A DNA stretch of 64,000 nucleotides, taken from NCBI GenBank assembly GCA_963729695.1, contig CAVSOT010000007.1, positions 806,001-870,000 of the forward strand, written 5' to 3'. Both the position numbers and the translations under genes were made by a program. Origin of the DNA: PALSA-693 sp963729695. Lineage in GTDB: Bacteria > Actinomycetota > Acidimicrobiia > Acidimicrobiales > Palsa-688. This document shows, piece by piece, positions 46,190 to 54,251 of this stretch (positions within the stretch are counted from its first letter, which is position 1; every line of letters starts with the position of its first letter). The notes below the pieces were generated by a model. It was not told the origin of the DNA and searched no databases. It saw only the letters and a program-made list of their open reading frames with translations.

Positions 46190-46231
46190 GCGGTGCCGGC
46201 CGAGCCCGTGGCCGGCGGTGGCCGGCACCGC
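46190..46231 (-). promoter_or_regulatory. Long perfect hairpin between peptide gene and protease gene
   Basis: GCGGTGCCGGCC (46190-46201) and GGCCGGCACCGC (46220-46231) are perfect 12-base reverse complements with an 18-base loop. It lies between the small peptide stop (46265) and the M50 start (46166). Such hairpins between a precursor gene and its processing genes usually reduce read-through, so that the peptide is made in excess. Confidence 0.65.
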
Positions 46232-46264
46232 GCATGCACTCTGTGATGGCTGCGGATTTCCTTG

Positions 46265-46354
46265 CTACACCTGGGCAATGCCGTGGCAGTAGCAGGACGC
46301 CGCGGCCGAGGTAAGCCGGACCGTCCCCGTCTTGCGGACAGTAATCTTCTTCAT
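46265..46354 (-). CDS. 29-residue peptide, candidate RiPP precursor or peptide substrate
   Basis: ATG at 46354 to TAG at 46265, 29 residues. It begins MKKITVRK and ends CYCHGIAQV, with Cys at 21 and 23 and His at 24. The basic N-terminal half and the small-residue/Cys-rich C-terminal half look like a leader-core layout. The ribosome site is AGGGAGGAAAC, the strongest in the area, directly before the ATG. The M50 gene with a PqqD-like domain comes next, across a 12-bp-arm hairpin. No tailoring enzyme (radical SAM, YcaO, LanM) is present, so the product may be proteolytically trimmed, cross-linked through the Cys pair, metal-bound, or a signal for the CHAT protease. The function is inferred only. 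Confidence 0.6.
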   Translation of the reverse strand: MKKITVRKTGTVRLTSAAASCYCHGIAQV

Positions 46355-46553
46355 GTTTCCTCCCTCCCCGTCTCTTGCTGGAGTGACGACGAGCATGGAA
46401 ATCTCGACGTCGGATTGTTGGGGGTTAGATTGCTTCGAGGAGGGCGGGATACAGGTTTGCCGGACCTGGATTTAGGCGCGTTCTTCCCGGCGGCGACTCG
46501 CCGACTCGCACTGGTGATCCGGCGTGGCCTACGGGTCGAGACAGGTTCGGCTC

Positions 46554-46578
46554 AGAAAATGGGGCGCCTTGAGGCGCC
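46554..46578 (-). terminator. Terminator after the S8 protease gene
   Basis: On the minus strand GGCGCC, a 4-base loop and GGCGCC (46578-46563) are followed by ATTTTCT (46560-46554). It is 15 bases after the S8 stop, a good intrinsic terminator. The peptide gene further on thus needs its own promoter. Confidence 0.7.
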
Positions 46579-46592
46579 TCCCAAGGCCTTGG

Positions 46593-48185
46593 CTAGACCT
46601 GGTTCACGACGGTGCCCAGGCCAGGAACGTGCAAGAGCCAGGGGGGATCGATCAGCCGGCGCTTCGCCTCGTTGGTGGTGATCGTCCGATTCAAGACCGT
46701 GGGGGCGGTCATGGTGAGCCGGGCGATGGCGCTGGCCACGATCGGACCGGCGAAGGATGTGCCGCTCCAGATGGCCCAGCCCCGGAAATTGAGGTCCGGC
46801 GGATCGTGCCAGGTGAAAAACGTACTCACCAGGTCGACCCCGGGTGCGCAGGCGCTGACCCAGGCGCCGAAGTTGGAAAATGACGCCGGACCGAAGGGAC
46901 CGAGCGCCCCGACTCCAACTACGTTCGGGAGCGCGGCCGGGAAGACGGGCCGGCTCATGGCGTCGTTGCCGGCGGAGGCCACGACCACGACGCCTAGGGC
47001 CTGGATGTCGCTGACCACTTTGGCCAGGAGGTGTGGATGGTCGAGCACCGGAGCGCCGAACGACAGGCTGAGGATCGACTGCTTCGCCTCGTCGGGATTT
47101 GGATGGTGGGCCAGAGCCTGGGCCAGGTGGTGGATGCGCCTGGCAATGGTCCACTCGTCGCCTTCTCCGGTGTTTTCGAGAACCTTGCCGACCGAGACTC
47201 TGCACCCGGGCACGACCTGGTTGATGAGGCCGGCGATGAAGGTGCCATGGCCGGCTGCCGGCGCCAGGTACGGACTGGAGCCGGCCCGGGGGTGGTCGGT
47301 TGCATCGGACGGCCGCAGCGGCCTGATCGGGTTGGGTGCGGTGAACAGCGCGGCCAGGCGGGGCGAGATGGTGGCGGCGGCGGCCAGACCGGTGTCGAGC
47401 ACGAAAATGCGAGCGCCCGGCTTGGCCGATTCGTCCAGGAGCGACCAGATGGAGTGGGTCGTGTGACCGGACTGCGCCGGAACGGCGGAGCTGGTGCTGG
47501 GGACGGCATCGGTGCTGTCCACCGGGCTGGCGTAGACGGGGCTGGCGTAGACGGGGCTGGCGTAGACGGGGCTGGCGTAGACGGGGCTGGCGTAGACGGG
47601 GCTGGCGTAGACGGGGCTGGCGTAGACGGGGCTGGCGTAGACGGGGCTGGCGTACACGGGACTCGCCGACAGCGAGGTGTCACTTGCCGACGCCCGGGCG
47701 TTCAACGGCCGAGGCGCGTGGCTGAAATAGACATAGTTGACCTGGGCGAGAATGCCGTGAAGCCGCAGCTCCATCACGGCCCGGAGGGGATCACGGACGC
47801 CGCGCACCAGGAAGAAGGGTCCATCGGACTCGGGGTCGGCTGTTGGATCGTCCGGATCCGGCTCCTCCTCACCCGGCTCGTACCATTTGGCGGCAACCGG
47901 CGTCTCGGCCTCGCTCGGTACCGCGTTCGGCTCGTCGCCGAGGTTGTCCTCTTCTCCGGGCTGGGCGTCGATCTTCTGGTACGAGAGGCCGGCCCCCGCT
48001 CCGCCGGGCTCGCCGGAGCCATTCCGGTCTCCGTTTCCGTCGAGCCGCCGCAGGATCTCGAGCGCCCGACGTACTTGAGTGGTGATGACTTGCCCGCGGC
48101 GGTAGGCGAAGGGTAGGCCGTCGTCCGTCGTGGAGTACAAGATGTCGTCGGCGGCAGGCTCATCCGTGGTGTCGTTCTCAGGCAT
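46593..48185 (-). CDS. S8 (subtilisin-like) protease with SPVYA repeats
   Basis: A 530-residue protein without a signal peptide. The catalytic triad is intact: Asp in ARIFVLDTGLAAA (near 263), His in AGHGTFIAGLINQ (near 312) and Ser in SGTSFAGPIVAS (near 476). The N-terminal 170 residues have no clear domain; they start MPENDTTDEPAADDILYSTT and include FLVRGVRDPLRAVMELRL. Residues about 175-220 are nine copies of SPVYA, the last followed by SPVDS. It is probably cytosolic or exported by an unusual route. The neighbouring CHAT protease, peptide and M50 genes suggest it is part of a protease relay. The ATG at 48185 follows AGGAC. Confidence 0.88.
   Translation of the reverse strand: MPENDTTDEPAADDILYSTTDDGLPFAYRRGQVITTQVRRALEILRRLDGNGDRNGSGEPGGAGAGLSYQKIDAQPGEEDNLGDEPNAVPSEAETPVAAKWYEPGEEEPDPDDPTADPESDGPFFLVRGVRDPLRAVMELRLHGILAQVNYVYFSHAPRPLNARASASDTSLSASPVYASPVYASPVYASPVYASPVYASPVYASPVYASPVYASPVYASPVDSTDAVPSTSSAVPAQSGHTTHSIWSLLDESAKPGARIFVLDTGLAAAATISPRLAALFTAPNPIRPLRPSDATDHPRAGSSPYLAPAAGHGTFIAGLINQVVPGCRVSVGKVLENTGEGDEWTIARRIHHLAQALAHHPNPDEAKQSILSLSFGAPVLDHPHLLAKVVSDIQALGVVVVASAGNDAMSRPVFPAALPNVVGVGALGPFGPASFSNFGAWVSACAPGVDLVSTFFTWHDPPDLNFRGWAIWSGTSFAGPIVASAIARLTMTAPTVLNRTITTNEAKRRLIDPPWLLHVPGLGTVVNQV
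47524..47660 (-). repeat. Nine tandem 15-bp units encoding SPVYA
   Basis: Nine copies of GGGCTGGCGTAGAC(G) on the plus strand, almost identical. They encode SPVYA nine times inside the S8 protease. Near-identity at the DNA level suggests recent expansion, so the count may vary between strains. Confidence 0.9.
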
Positions 48186-48285
48186 GGTGGTCCTGTCCTT
48201 GGATGGAGGAATTGGATGCGGAAAATAGGTGTGCGACGAGGAAGGGAGTTTCTCCAGCTGTCTTCCGAGCCTACGATCTGGCCGC

Positions 48286-50907
48286 GTGGTGGCAACCAGC
48301 TCGGTTGAGCAGCTGGCCGAATTGGCTGAGCAACGGCATCGTGATCCCAACGCGGTGCTCAGCCGGGTTCGGGAGGTGTTGGCGAACGATGGTCCACCCG
48401 ACGTGGTGGCGGCCGCCCGGTGGGTGACCGGTCTGGCCCTCCACGAGCTGGGCCGCGTGCCGGAGGCCGTGGAGAGCTATCGCCTGGCCGTGGAGTCGAG
48501 CCTGGAGCACGGCTTGCGGGATATTGAGGCCCAGGCGCGGGCCGGGCTGGCGATATCGCTGGTGAGCGCAGGTGAGGCCAAGGAGGCAACCGAGCAGATC
48601 ACCACCGCCCGAGACGTCGCCACTGCGTCCACCCAAGGGGTGGTGGAGATGCTCTTCGGCCTGGTGCTCCAGCGCACCGGGCACCTGGCCGAGGCCCAAG
48701 CCACCTACTCGAGGGCACTGCGCCGGTTGCAGGAGACGGGCGACGCCACCTCCATCGCCCGACTCCGGCTGAACCGGGGAATCCTCCGGGCCTATCGCGG
48801 GGACTCTCGGGGGGCGGTGGAGGATCTGGTCGCTTCGGAACGACTCGCGGCCGAGCAGAAGCTTCCGGTCCTCACGGCCATGGCCGCGCACAATCTCGGG
48901 TTCGCCTACGGGCGACGCGGCGATCTGCCCCAAGCGCTGAGCGCATTCGGTCGGGCGGAGGATGCTTACACCGCGGCGGCCGCCCCGGGCTCGCTCCCGG
49001 CGGTGCTCCAGGCCGATCGGTGCGAGGTCCTTCTCCTCGCCGGGCTGGTGAGCGAGGCTCGCCAGGCGGCGCAGACGGCCGTGGCCGCGGTGGCCAACAC
49101 CAGTGACGTGGCCTATTTGACCGAGTGCCGGTTGCTGCTCGCCCGGGCGTTCCTCGCCGGCGGCGCCTACGTCGATGCCAGCCGCCTGGCTTCCGCCGTC
49201 GCCGAAGATTTCCGGTCGGCCGGCCGCCTGCCGTGGGCGGCCCTTGCGAGCTATGTCGCCATCCAGGCCGAGGTCCTCGACCACCAGGAGGAGGTACCGC
49301 CGCCGGGTCTGCTGACGCGGTGCCGGCAGGTGGCCAATGAGCTGCAGCGCTGGGATTGGCGCCTGGAGGCGGGGCACGTCCGTACCTTCGTCGGGCGAAT
49401 GGCGCTGGCGCTGCACCAGCCCGCCGTGGCCAGGGCCGAGCTGGCGAGCGCCGTTGCCTCCCGTCGGCGGGGCACGGCGGATGTCCGGGCCCAGTCCTGG
49501 TACGCGAGCGCCCTGTTGTGCGTGGCCGAAGGCGACCGTCGGGGCGCCCGCCAGGCCCTTTCGAGGGGGCTCCGGATCGTCGAGGAGCACATGGCGACGC
49601 TGGGAGCGACGGAGCTCCGGGCCCGAGCGGCCGGCCAGGGTACGGAGCTGGCCCGCCTCGGGGTCCGGTTGGCGATCGAGCAGCGACGACCGGGTGAGCT
49701 GTTCCGGTGGGCCGAGCGCTGGCGAGCGAGCTCCCTTCAGCATCCTCCGATCCAGCCACCCGATGACGACGAGTTGGTCGCCGCCCTGGCCGAGCTCCGG
49801 CGCATACGGTCTGCCATCCGCGAAGCGGCTCTGACGGGAGCCGCAACCGAGCAGCTCGAGCGGGAAGCGGTCTCGATCGAAGGGGCGATCCGGCGGCGGC
49901 TGCTCGAAGTGAGTGGGGACGCGGTGGTCACCCAGCGCTTCGACGCAGCCGAGGTCCGCCGGCTGATGCAGGGTCGAGTGCTCGTGGAGTACGTCGAGCT
50001 GGAGGGGCGGCTCTACGCGGTCGTGGTGACCAGAGCCCGCTCGCGCCTGGTCGAGCTGGGGCCGCTTGCTTCGGTCGAGCACGAGCAATCCCATCTCATG
50101 TTCGCCCTGCGGCGCTCCTTGCGGTCCGGCTCGAGATCCGGACCGGACGCGCTCGTCGACACCGGGGCCAGGCGCCTCGACCAGATCCTGATCCGGCCTC
50201 TTGGCCTCGAGCCGGGGACTCCCGTGATCGTCGTGCCGACGGGAATTCTGCACGGTCTGCCCTGGGGTCGGCTCCCCACCCTGGCGGCCTGCGATCTCAC
50301 CGTGGCCCCCAGCGCCGCGCTGTGGGCGAGGGCGGCGACCACCACGCCTACGGTCGGCACCGGCGTCCTGCTCGTGGCCGGCCCTGGGCTGCCCGGCGCC
50401 GAGGAAGAGGTCCGCCAGCTCGGCGACTTGTACCCTCACGCCCGAGTGCTCGTCGGGCGAGAGGCGACCGTGTCGAACGTGCTCGAGGGGTTGAGCTCGG
50501 CGGGTCTGGTGCACCTCGCCGCCCATGGCACCTTCCGGGCGGACAGCCCCCTCTTCTCGTCGTTTCTGCTGGCTGATGGTCCGCTCACCGTTCACGATCT
50601 CGAGCGGGTGCCGCGGGCGGCCAGCACGGTCGTGCTCGCCGCCTGCAAGGCCGGGGTCAGCGGCGTCATAGGAGATGAGCTGATCGGTACCGCGGCCACG
50701 CTCCTGGCCCTGGGTGTCCGCTCCATCGCGGCTCCCGTGGTGTCGGTGCCCGACGCCTCGACGGCGAGGTTCATGGTCGCGCTTCACCGACGGCTGCAGG
50801 CTGGGTTGCCGATGGGCGCTGCCATGGCCCAGGTGAGGTCCGGGAGTGAGGCGGACGTGGCGTCGGTCTTTCTTTGTCTCGGTCGCGATGACCGAACTCA
50901 GCAGTGA
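48286..50907 (+). CDS. TPR-CHAT protease
   Basis: An 873-residue protein. About 500 residues of TPR-like helices (for example ALHELGRVPEAVESYRLAVE, and AHNLGFAYGRRGDLPQALSA) precede a CHAT domain. The caspase-like dyad is His in LVHLAAHGTFRADSPLFSS (near 745) and Cys in STVVLAACKAGVSG (near 785). CHAT domains are caspase-like cysteine proteases, known as bacterial conflict effectors or regulators. The TPR part would bind an activator, perhaps the peptide or the TPR protein. It starts at GTG 48286 because family-like helices begin there; the frame itself goes 19 codons further. It is divergent from the S8 protease with about 100 bases between. The 3-prime end overlaps the convergent 156-residue gene by ten bases. 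Confidence 0.85.
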   Translation: MVATSSVEQLAELAEQRHRDPNAVLSRVREVLANDGPPDVVAAARWVTGLALHELGRVPEAVESYRLAVESSLEHGLRDIEAQARAGLAISLVSAGEAKEATEQITTARDVATASTQGVVEMLFGLVLQRTGHLAEAQATYSRALRRLQETGDATSIARLRLNRGILRAYRGDSRGAVEDLVASERLAAEQKLPVLTAMAAHNLGFAYGRRGDLPQALSAFGRAEDAYTAAAAPGSLPAVLQADRCEVLLLAGLVSEARQAAQTAVAAVANTSDVAYLTECRLLLARAFLAGGAYVDASRLASAVAEDFRSAGRLPWAALASYVAIQAEVLDHQEEVPPPGLLTRCRQVANELQRWDWRLEAGHVRTFVGRMALALHQPAVARAELASAVASRRRGTADVRAQSWYASALLCVAEGDRRGARQALSRGLRIVEEHMATLGATELRARAAGQGTELARLGVRLAIEQRRPGELFRWAERWRASSLQHPPIQPPDDDELVAALAELRRIRSAIREAALTGAATEQLEREAVSIEGAIRRRLLEVSGDAVVTQRFDAAEVRRLMQGRVLVEYVELEGRLYAVVVTRARSRLVELGPLASVEHEQSHLMFALRRSLRSGSRSGPDALVDTGARRLDQILIRPLGLEPGTPVIVVPTGILHGLPWGRLPTLAACDLTVAPSAALWARAATTTPTVGTGVLLVAGPGLPGAEEEVRQLGDLYPHARVLVGREATVSNVLEGLSSAGLVHLAAHGTFRADSPLFSSFLLADGPLTVHDLERVPRAASTVVLAACKAGVSGVIGDELIGTAATLLALGVRSIAAPVVSVPDASTARFMVALHRRLQAGLPMGAAMAQVRSGSEADVASVFLCLGRDDRTQQ

Positions 50908-51368
50908 AACCAGGAGGTCACGGTCATCTCCGAACCGCTGCCGATTCGTAGGCGGCAGAGCCCGGCGTCGACGTCGATGCGGAAGCGCCCGAGGTCGTCG
51001 GTACGAGCACTCCAGGTGCGACTCGATGCGGCCGCGCCTGGGCTGGCGGCGGTTTCGACCACCACCTCGGTGGCGGCGGGTGGTGAGATCAGCCCGATCG
51101 CATGAAGATCGCGATCGATTTCCAGCTCGACCGTCACCCGGGAAGAACGGAACGTCAATACCGTGCTGTCCAGCTCGTCGCGCAGGAGGACCCCTGCATC
51201 GGCCATGGAGTCGGCCACCAGCGCCGCCAGCTCGGCATCGGCATAGCCGATGTCGCAGGCTGCGACGGCGGCCTCCACGGCCCGCGGCGAGACCGGGTCC
51301 AGGTGGTCGATGGCGTCCGAGAGGACTGTGGCCAGGATCTCGTCCTCGGAGAGGTCGGGTCGTTTCAT
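50898..51368 (-). CDS. Protein of unknown function linked to the ECF sigma factor
   Basis: A 156-residue protein. It begins MKRPDLSEDEILATVLSDAI, with helical AVEAAVAACDIGYADAELAA. The second half is a beta-rich part, VTVELEIDRDLHAIGLISPP and RIDVDAGLCRLRIGSGSEMT, like a carboxypeptidase-regulatory or Ig-type fold. It ends with SWFHC. The ATG at 51368 overlaps the sigma factor stop, so both are co-translated. By position it could be an anti-sigma or adaptor factor, but no anti-sigma domain is visible. The 3-prime end overlaps the CHAT gene. Confidence 0.65.
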   Translation of the reverse strand: MKRPDLSEDEILATVLSDAIDHLDPVSPRAVEAAVAACDIGYADAELAALVADSMADAGVLLRDELDSTVLTFRSSRVTVELEIDRDLHAIGLISPPAATEVVVETAASPGAAASSRTWSARTDDLGRFRIDVDAGLCRLRIGSGSEMTVTSWFHC

Positions 51369-51928
51369 TGACGTGCTCCTTCCAGGAAAGGACGGAGCTC
51401 CGGAGTATGGCGAAGGTGCTCGAGGCATCGCTGCCGGTTGGGGCCGAGGCTGCCCCGGGCGATACCGGTGAGGGTGCTTATCTCGTCGTAGCTGAGCGGC
51501 GGGACAGTGGTCGTCAGTCGCAGGAGCTCCTGGCAGGGTCGACCGAGGCGAAGGAAGGCGGCCTGCAATGCGGATCGCAGCTCTCCGTCGAGCAGCCGAT
51601 CGTCGATTGCGGTGCCCAGGACGGGTTCAAATGGCTCGACGACGTCGCGAGGCTCGAGCCGCTTCTTGGTGCGCATCAGCTGGCGTACTTCGTTGCGGGC
51701 GGTGGTGGCCAACCAACCTGGGAGTTTGGCCGGCTCTCGAATATCGTTCAGGCGTTCGAACAGCCGGAAGAACGTGGCCGCGAACACGTCCTGGCGATCC
51801 TCGTAGGACAACCCGGCATCCGCAGTGGCCCTCCACACGACCCCTTGCAGCCGCTGGACCAAGGTCTCCCACGCGCCGCGGTTACCTTGTCTGGCCAGCG
51901 CGACGAGGTCGATAAGAGTTTCTGACAC
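51365..51928 (-). CDS. ECF-type sigma-70 factor
   Basis: A 187-residue ECF sigma factor. Region 2 is LIDLVALARQGNRGAWETLV, then YEDRQDVFAATFFRLFERL, and PAKLPGWLATTARNEVRQLM. Region 4 is LGRPCQELLRLTTTVPPLSY followed by DEISTLTGIARGSLGPNRQR, a helix-turn-helix for the -35 element. I start at GTG 51928 because region 2 begins there. It could direct transcription of the peptide-protease genes; no ECF promoter motif was searched rigorously. The adjacent 156-residue gene overlaps its stop. Confidence 0.9.
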   Translation of the reverse strand: MSETLIDLVALARQGNRGAWETLVQRLQGVVWRATADAGLSYEDRQDVFAATFFRLFERLNDIREPAKLPGWLATTARNEVRQLMRTKKRLEPRDVVEPFEPVLGTAIDDRLLDGELRSALQAAFLRLGRPCQELLRLTTTVPPLSYDEISTLTGIARGSLGPNRQRCLEHLRHTPELRPFLEGARQ

Positions 51929-52346
51929 CAGCGTGAGCGTATCCCCGTCGGCGCGAGGACGATTCCAGGCCCGGGGTGCTCCGACGTCTCGGGGCTCGAA
52001 TTCATGGTCGGCCTGCTGGGCCACGTCGCACCTTTCCGCCGGTCGCACTCGGCCGGTCGCGTAATAGATGTGGCGGCGGTGGACCAGGTACCGGATTCTT
52101 CATCATCTCCGGCTCGCAACAATCCTGTATCCAGGCTCGTGCACCTGCGTCTTTTCCTCAAACGGGTGTGAACGGCAGCCGTGAACATCGAGCAGGGGCA
52201 GCTTCGAACCCGTCACGCTGCCGCTCCCGAGTCGGTCCACGCAACGGCGCGTGCTCCGGGTCGGGACGGCGGCGTGACGGACGAGGTCGGCAGGTCTCGA
52301 GGCTTTTGGCGGGAAGGAAGTCCGTCTTGGGCGGGTTGTTCCCTCT
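51929..52346. other. Intergenic, no supported gene
   Basis: About 420 bases between the divergent sigma-factor and DUF427 genes. No domain or strong repeat was seen. It should hold the sigma-gene promoter, where an autoregulated ECF promoter would be expected. Confidence 0.4.
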
Positions 52347-52676
52347 GTGACAGTACGAGCACTTTGGCACGACACCGTGTTGGCGGAGAGCGACGAGACG
52401 ATCATCGTCGAGGGCAACCACTATTTCCCTCCGGATGCCGTCAATCGCGACTACCTGGTGGCCAGCCAAGCCCGGACCCATTGCCCCTGGAAGGGCGACG
52501 CCAGCTACTACAGCGTCCAGGTCGATGGAGCTGGCAACGACGACGCAGCCTGGTACTACCCGGAGCCGTACCCGGCGGCGGAATCCATTCGCGACTGGGT
52601 GGCGTTCTGGCGAGGGGTGCAGGTGACGGCCGAACCAGGCGAGGGCCGTCCGGGTCCGACTCCGCCTCGGCGCTGA
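52347..52676 (+). CDS. DUF427 protein
   Basis: A 109-residue protein of the DUF427 family. It starts with TVRALWHDTVLAESDETIIV, then GNHYFPPDAVNRDYLVASQA, HCPWKGDASYYSVQVDG, and WYYPEPYPAAESIRDWVAFW. The conserved CPWKG and YPEP motifs are intact. The family is cytosolic and its function is not well established. It is a separate gene on the plus strand, with GTG start. Confidence 0.9.
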   Translation: MTVRALWHDTVLAESDETIIVEGNHYFPPDAVNRDYLVASQARTHCPWKGDASYYSVQVDGAGNDDAAWYYPEPYPAAESIRDWVAFWRGVQVTAEPGEGRPGPTPPRR

Positions 52677-52805
52677 CTTCGCCTCCCATTCACCCGCCGG
52701 AGACCGCAGAGCCGGCGGGATCTCGGCCCCGGGTATTTCGGGCAATCTGCCCCAGCGGCCTGCGGGTAAGGTGAATCGACGATCGGCGCGGGAGCGAGAG
52801 GTGAG

Positions 52806-53678
52806 ATGAAGCTCGGCTTGCATGTTTCCAAGTTCACGTGGCCGGGGGGACCGCAGACGCTGGCGGCGGATCTGGCCAGCATCGCGAGTACGGCGGAGAA
52901 CCAGGGGTTCACCAAGGTGAGCGTGATGGACCACGTGTTCCAGATCTCCTCCATGGGCCCCCCCGAGCACGACATGCTCGAGGCCTATACCACCCTGGGC
53001 TATTTGGCGGCCAAGACCGAACGGGTCGAGCTCTTGGCCTGGGTCACCGCGGTGGTGTACCGGGACCCGGGCCTGCTCGCCAAGGAAGTCACTACCTTGG
53101 ACGTCCTGTCCGGCGGTCGGGCCTGGCTCGGGATCGGCGCGGCTTGGAACGAAGAGGAGTCCCGAGGCTTAGGGCTGCTCTTTCCCCCTGTCGCCGAGCG
53201 CTTCGAGCGGTTGGAAGAGGCCCTGCAGATCTGCTTGCAGATGTGGAGCGGCGAGGACAAGCCGTTTGCGGGGAAGCATTACCAGCTGGAGCGGACGCTG
53301 AACTCGCCGCCGGCCCTCAGGCGGCCCCACCCGCCCATTCTCATCGGCGGGTCGGGCGAGCGAAAGACGCTGCGACTGGTTGCCCAATACGCGCAGGCCT
53401 GCAATCTGTTTCCTGGCCCGGAGCTCGAGCGCAAGCTCGACGTTCTTCGCGGCCACTGCGATGCCGTGGGCCGCGATTACGACGAGATCGACAAGACCGT
53501 GATCGGTACGCTCGATCCCGGCCCTGACGGCGAGAACGCGGCGAGCATCATCGCTTCGATGGAGGACCTGGGCCGCCTCGGCATCAGCCACTACCACGCC
53601 ATGGTGCCGGACATGGAGTCGCTGAAGCCCATCGAGCTGTTGGGTCAACAGGTCATTCCCGAGATTGCCGGTTTCTGA
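52806..53678 (+). CDS. LLM class F420-dependent oxidoreductase
   Basis: A 290-residue LLM protein of a different branch from the two in the catabolic region. The barrel starts MKLGLHVSKFTWPGG, with GFTKVSVMDHVFQISSMG and the F420-type GGRAWLGIGAAWNEEESRGL, and PPILIGGSGERKTLRLVAQY. These motifs match TIGR03560-type F420-dependent enzymes. It is followed by a converging PPOX-type F420 protein on the minus strand, another F420-linked gene. The substrate is unknown. ATG 52806 follows GAGAGGTG. Confidence 0.88.
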   Translation: MKLGLHVSKFTWPGGPQTLAADLASIASTAENQGFTKVSVMDHVFQISSMGPPEHDMLEAYTTLGYLAAKTERVELLAWVTAVVYRDPGLLAKEVTTLDVLSGGRAWLGIGAAWNEEESRGLGLLFPPVAERFERLEEALQICLQMWSGEDKPFAGKHYQLERTLNSPPALRRPHPPILIGGSGERKTLRLVAQYAQACNLFPGPELERKLDVLRGHCDAVGRDYDEIDKTVIGTLDPGPDGENAASIIASMEDLGRLGISHYHAMVPDMESLKPIELLGQQVIPEIAGF

Positions 53679-53717
53679 GCCTCTTCGGGTCCGGCAGAGG
53701 ACGGATCTCCTCGCCAG

Positions 53718-54182
53718 TCATCCAGCGCTGGGTTCGGCGCTTGGCCTTTCTCCTGAAGGAGGCGTCTGCGGCTCTGCCGCCTGCCAGCCGTACCAGGCGC
53801 TCGGCGTCAGGATGATCGTTCGCTCGATCGAGCCGGGCGCGGCGTAGACCGGGTAACGGGCCGCCAGAGCCCCTTGCCCGTCCGGGGACGGGACGGTGAC
53901 GGTGGCGTGGGCATGAAGCCGCACCCACCACAGTTTTGACCAGTCCTCCTGGTACTGCTCGACGAGCAGGACGCAGCGGTCGTCGGTGGCAATGTTCTGA
54001 GCTCGGCGCAAGTCGCCGGGCCGCTTGGCCTTGACGGTATCGAGCGGAACCACGAGCTGCGAACCCACGAAGGCGAACACGACGGGAACCGCGTCGACGC
54101 CGCGGACGGGGTGCAAGGTGGCGAGCACTCCGTGGCGGGCGGCAGCCATCCGAACCTGGCACTGCTCCTCGTCGAGGTTCAC
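53718..54182 (-). CDS. PPOX-class F420-dependent protein
   Basis: A 154-residue protein of the split-barrel PPOX/FDR family, of the TIGR03668 type. Motifs are MAAARHGVLATLHPVRGVDA, VPVVFAFVGSQLVVPLDTVK, and EDWSKLWWVRLHAHATVTV. The strands after that include ILTPSAWYGWQAAEP. Such proteins bind F420 and reduce small substrates. The start is uncertain: the GTG at 54182 or one slightly upstream. It converges with the LLM gene at 52806-53678. Confidence 0.85.
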   Translation of the reverse strand: MNLDEEQCQVRMAAARHGVLATLHPVRGVDAVPVVFAFVGSQLVVPLDTVKAKRPGDLRRAQNIATDDRCVLLVEQYQEDWSKLWWVRLHAHATVTVPSPDGQGALAARYPVYAAPGSIERTIILTPSAWYGWQAAEPQTPPSGERPSAEPSAG

Positions 54183-54251
54183 TTGCCGCTCTGTCGGTCC
54201 GGCCAGGCGGCCGCTCCTGCGCGCCTCGGTGGCGGTGGCACCGTGATGCCC

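Noticed and set aside
46355..46553. A second small peptide gene next to the 29-residue ORF
   Set aside because: Short frames exist, but none has a ribosome site comparable to AGGGAGGAAAC or a Cys-rich end.
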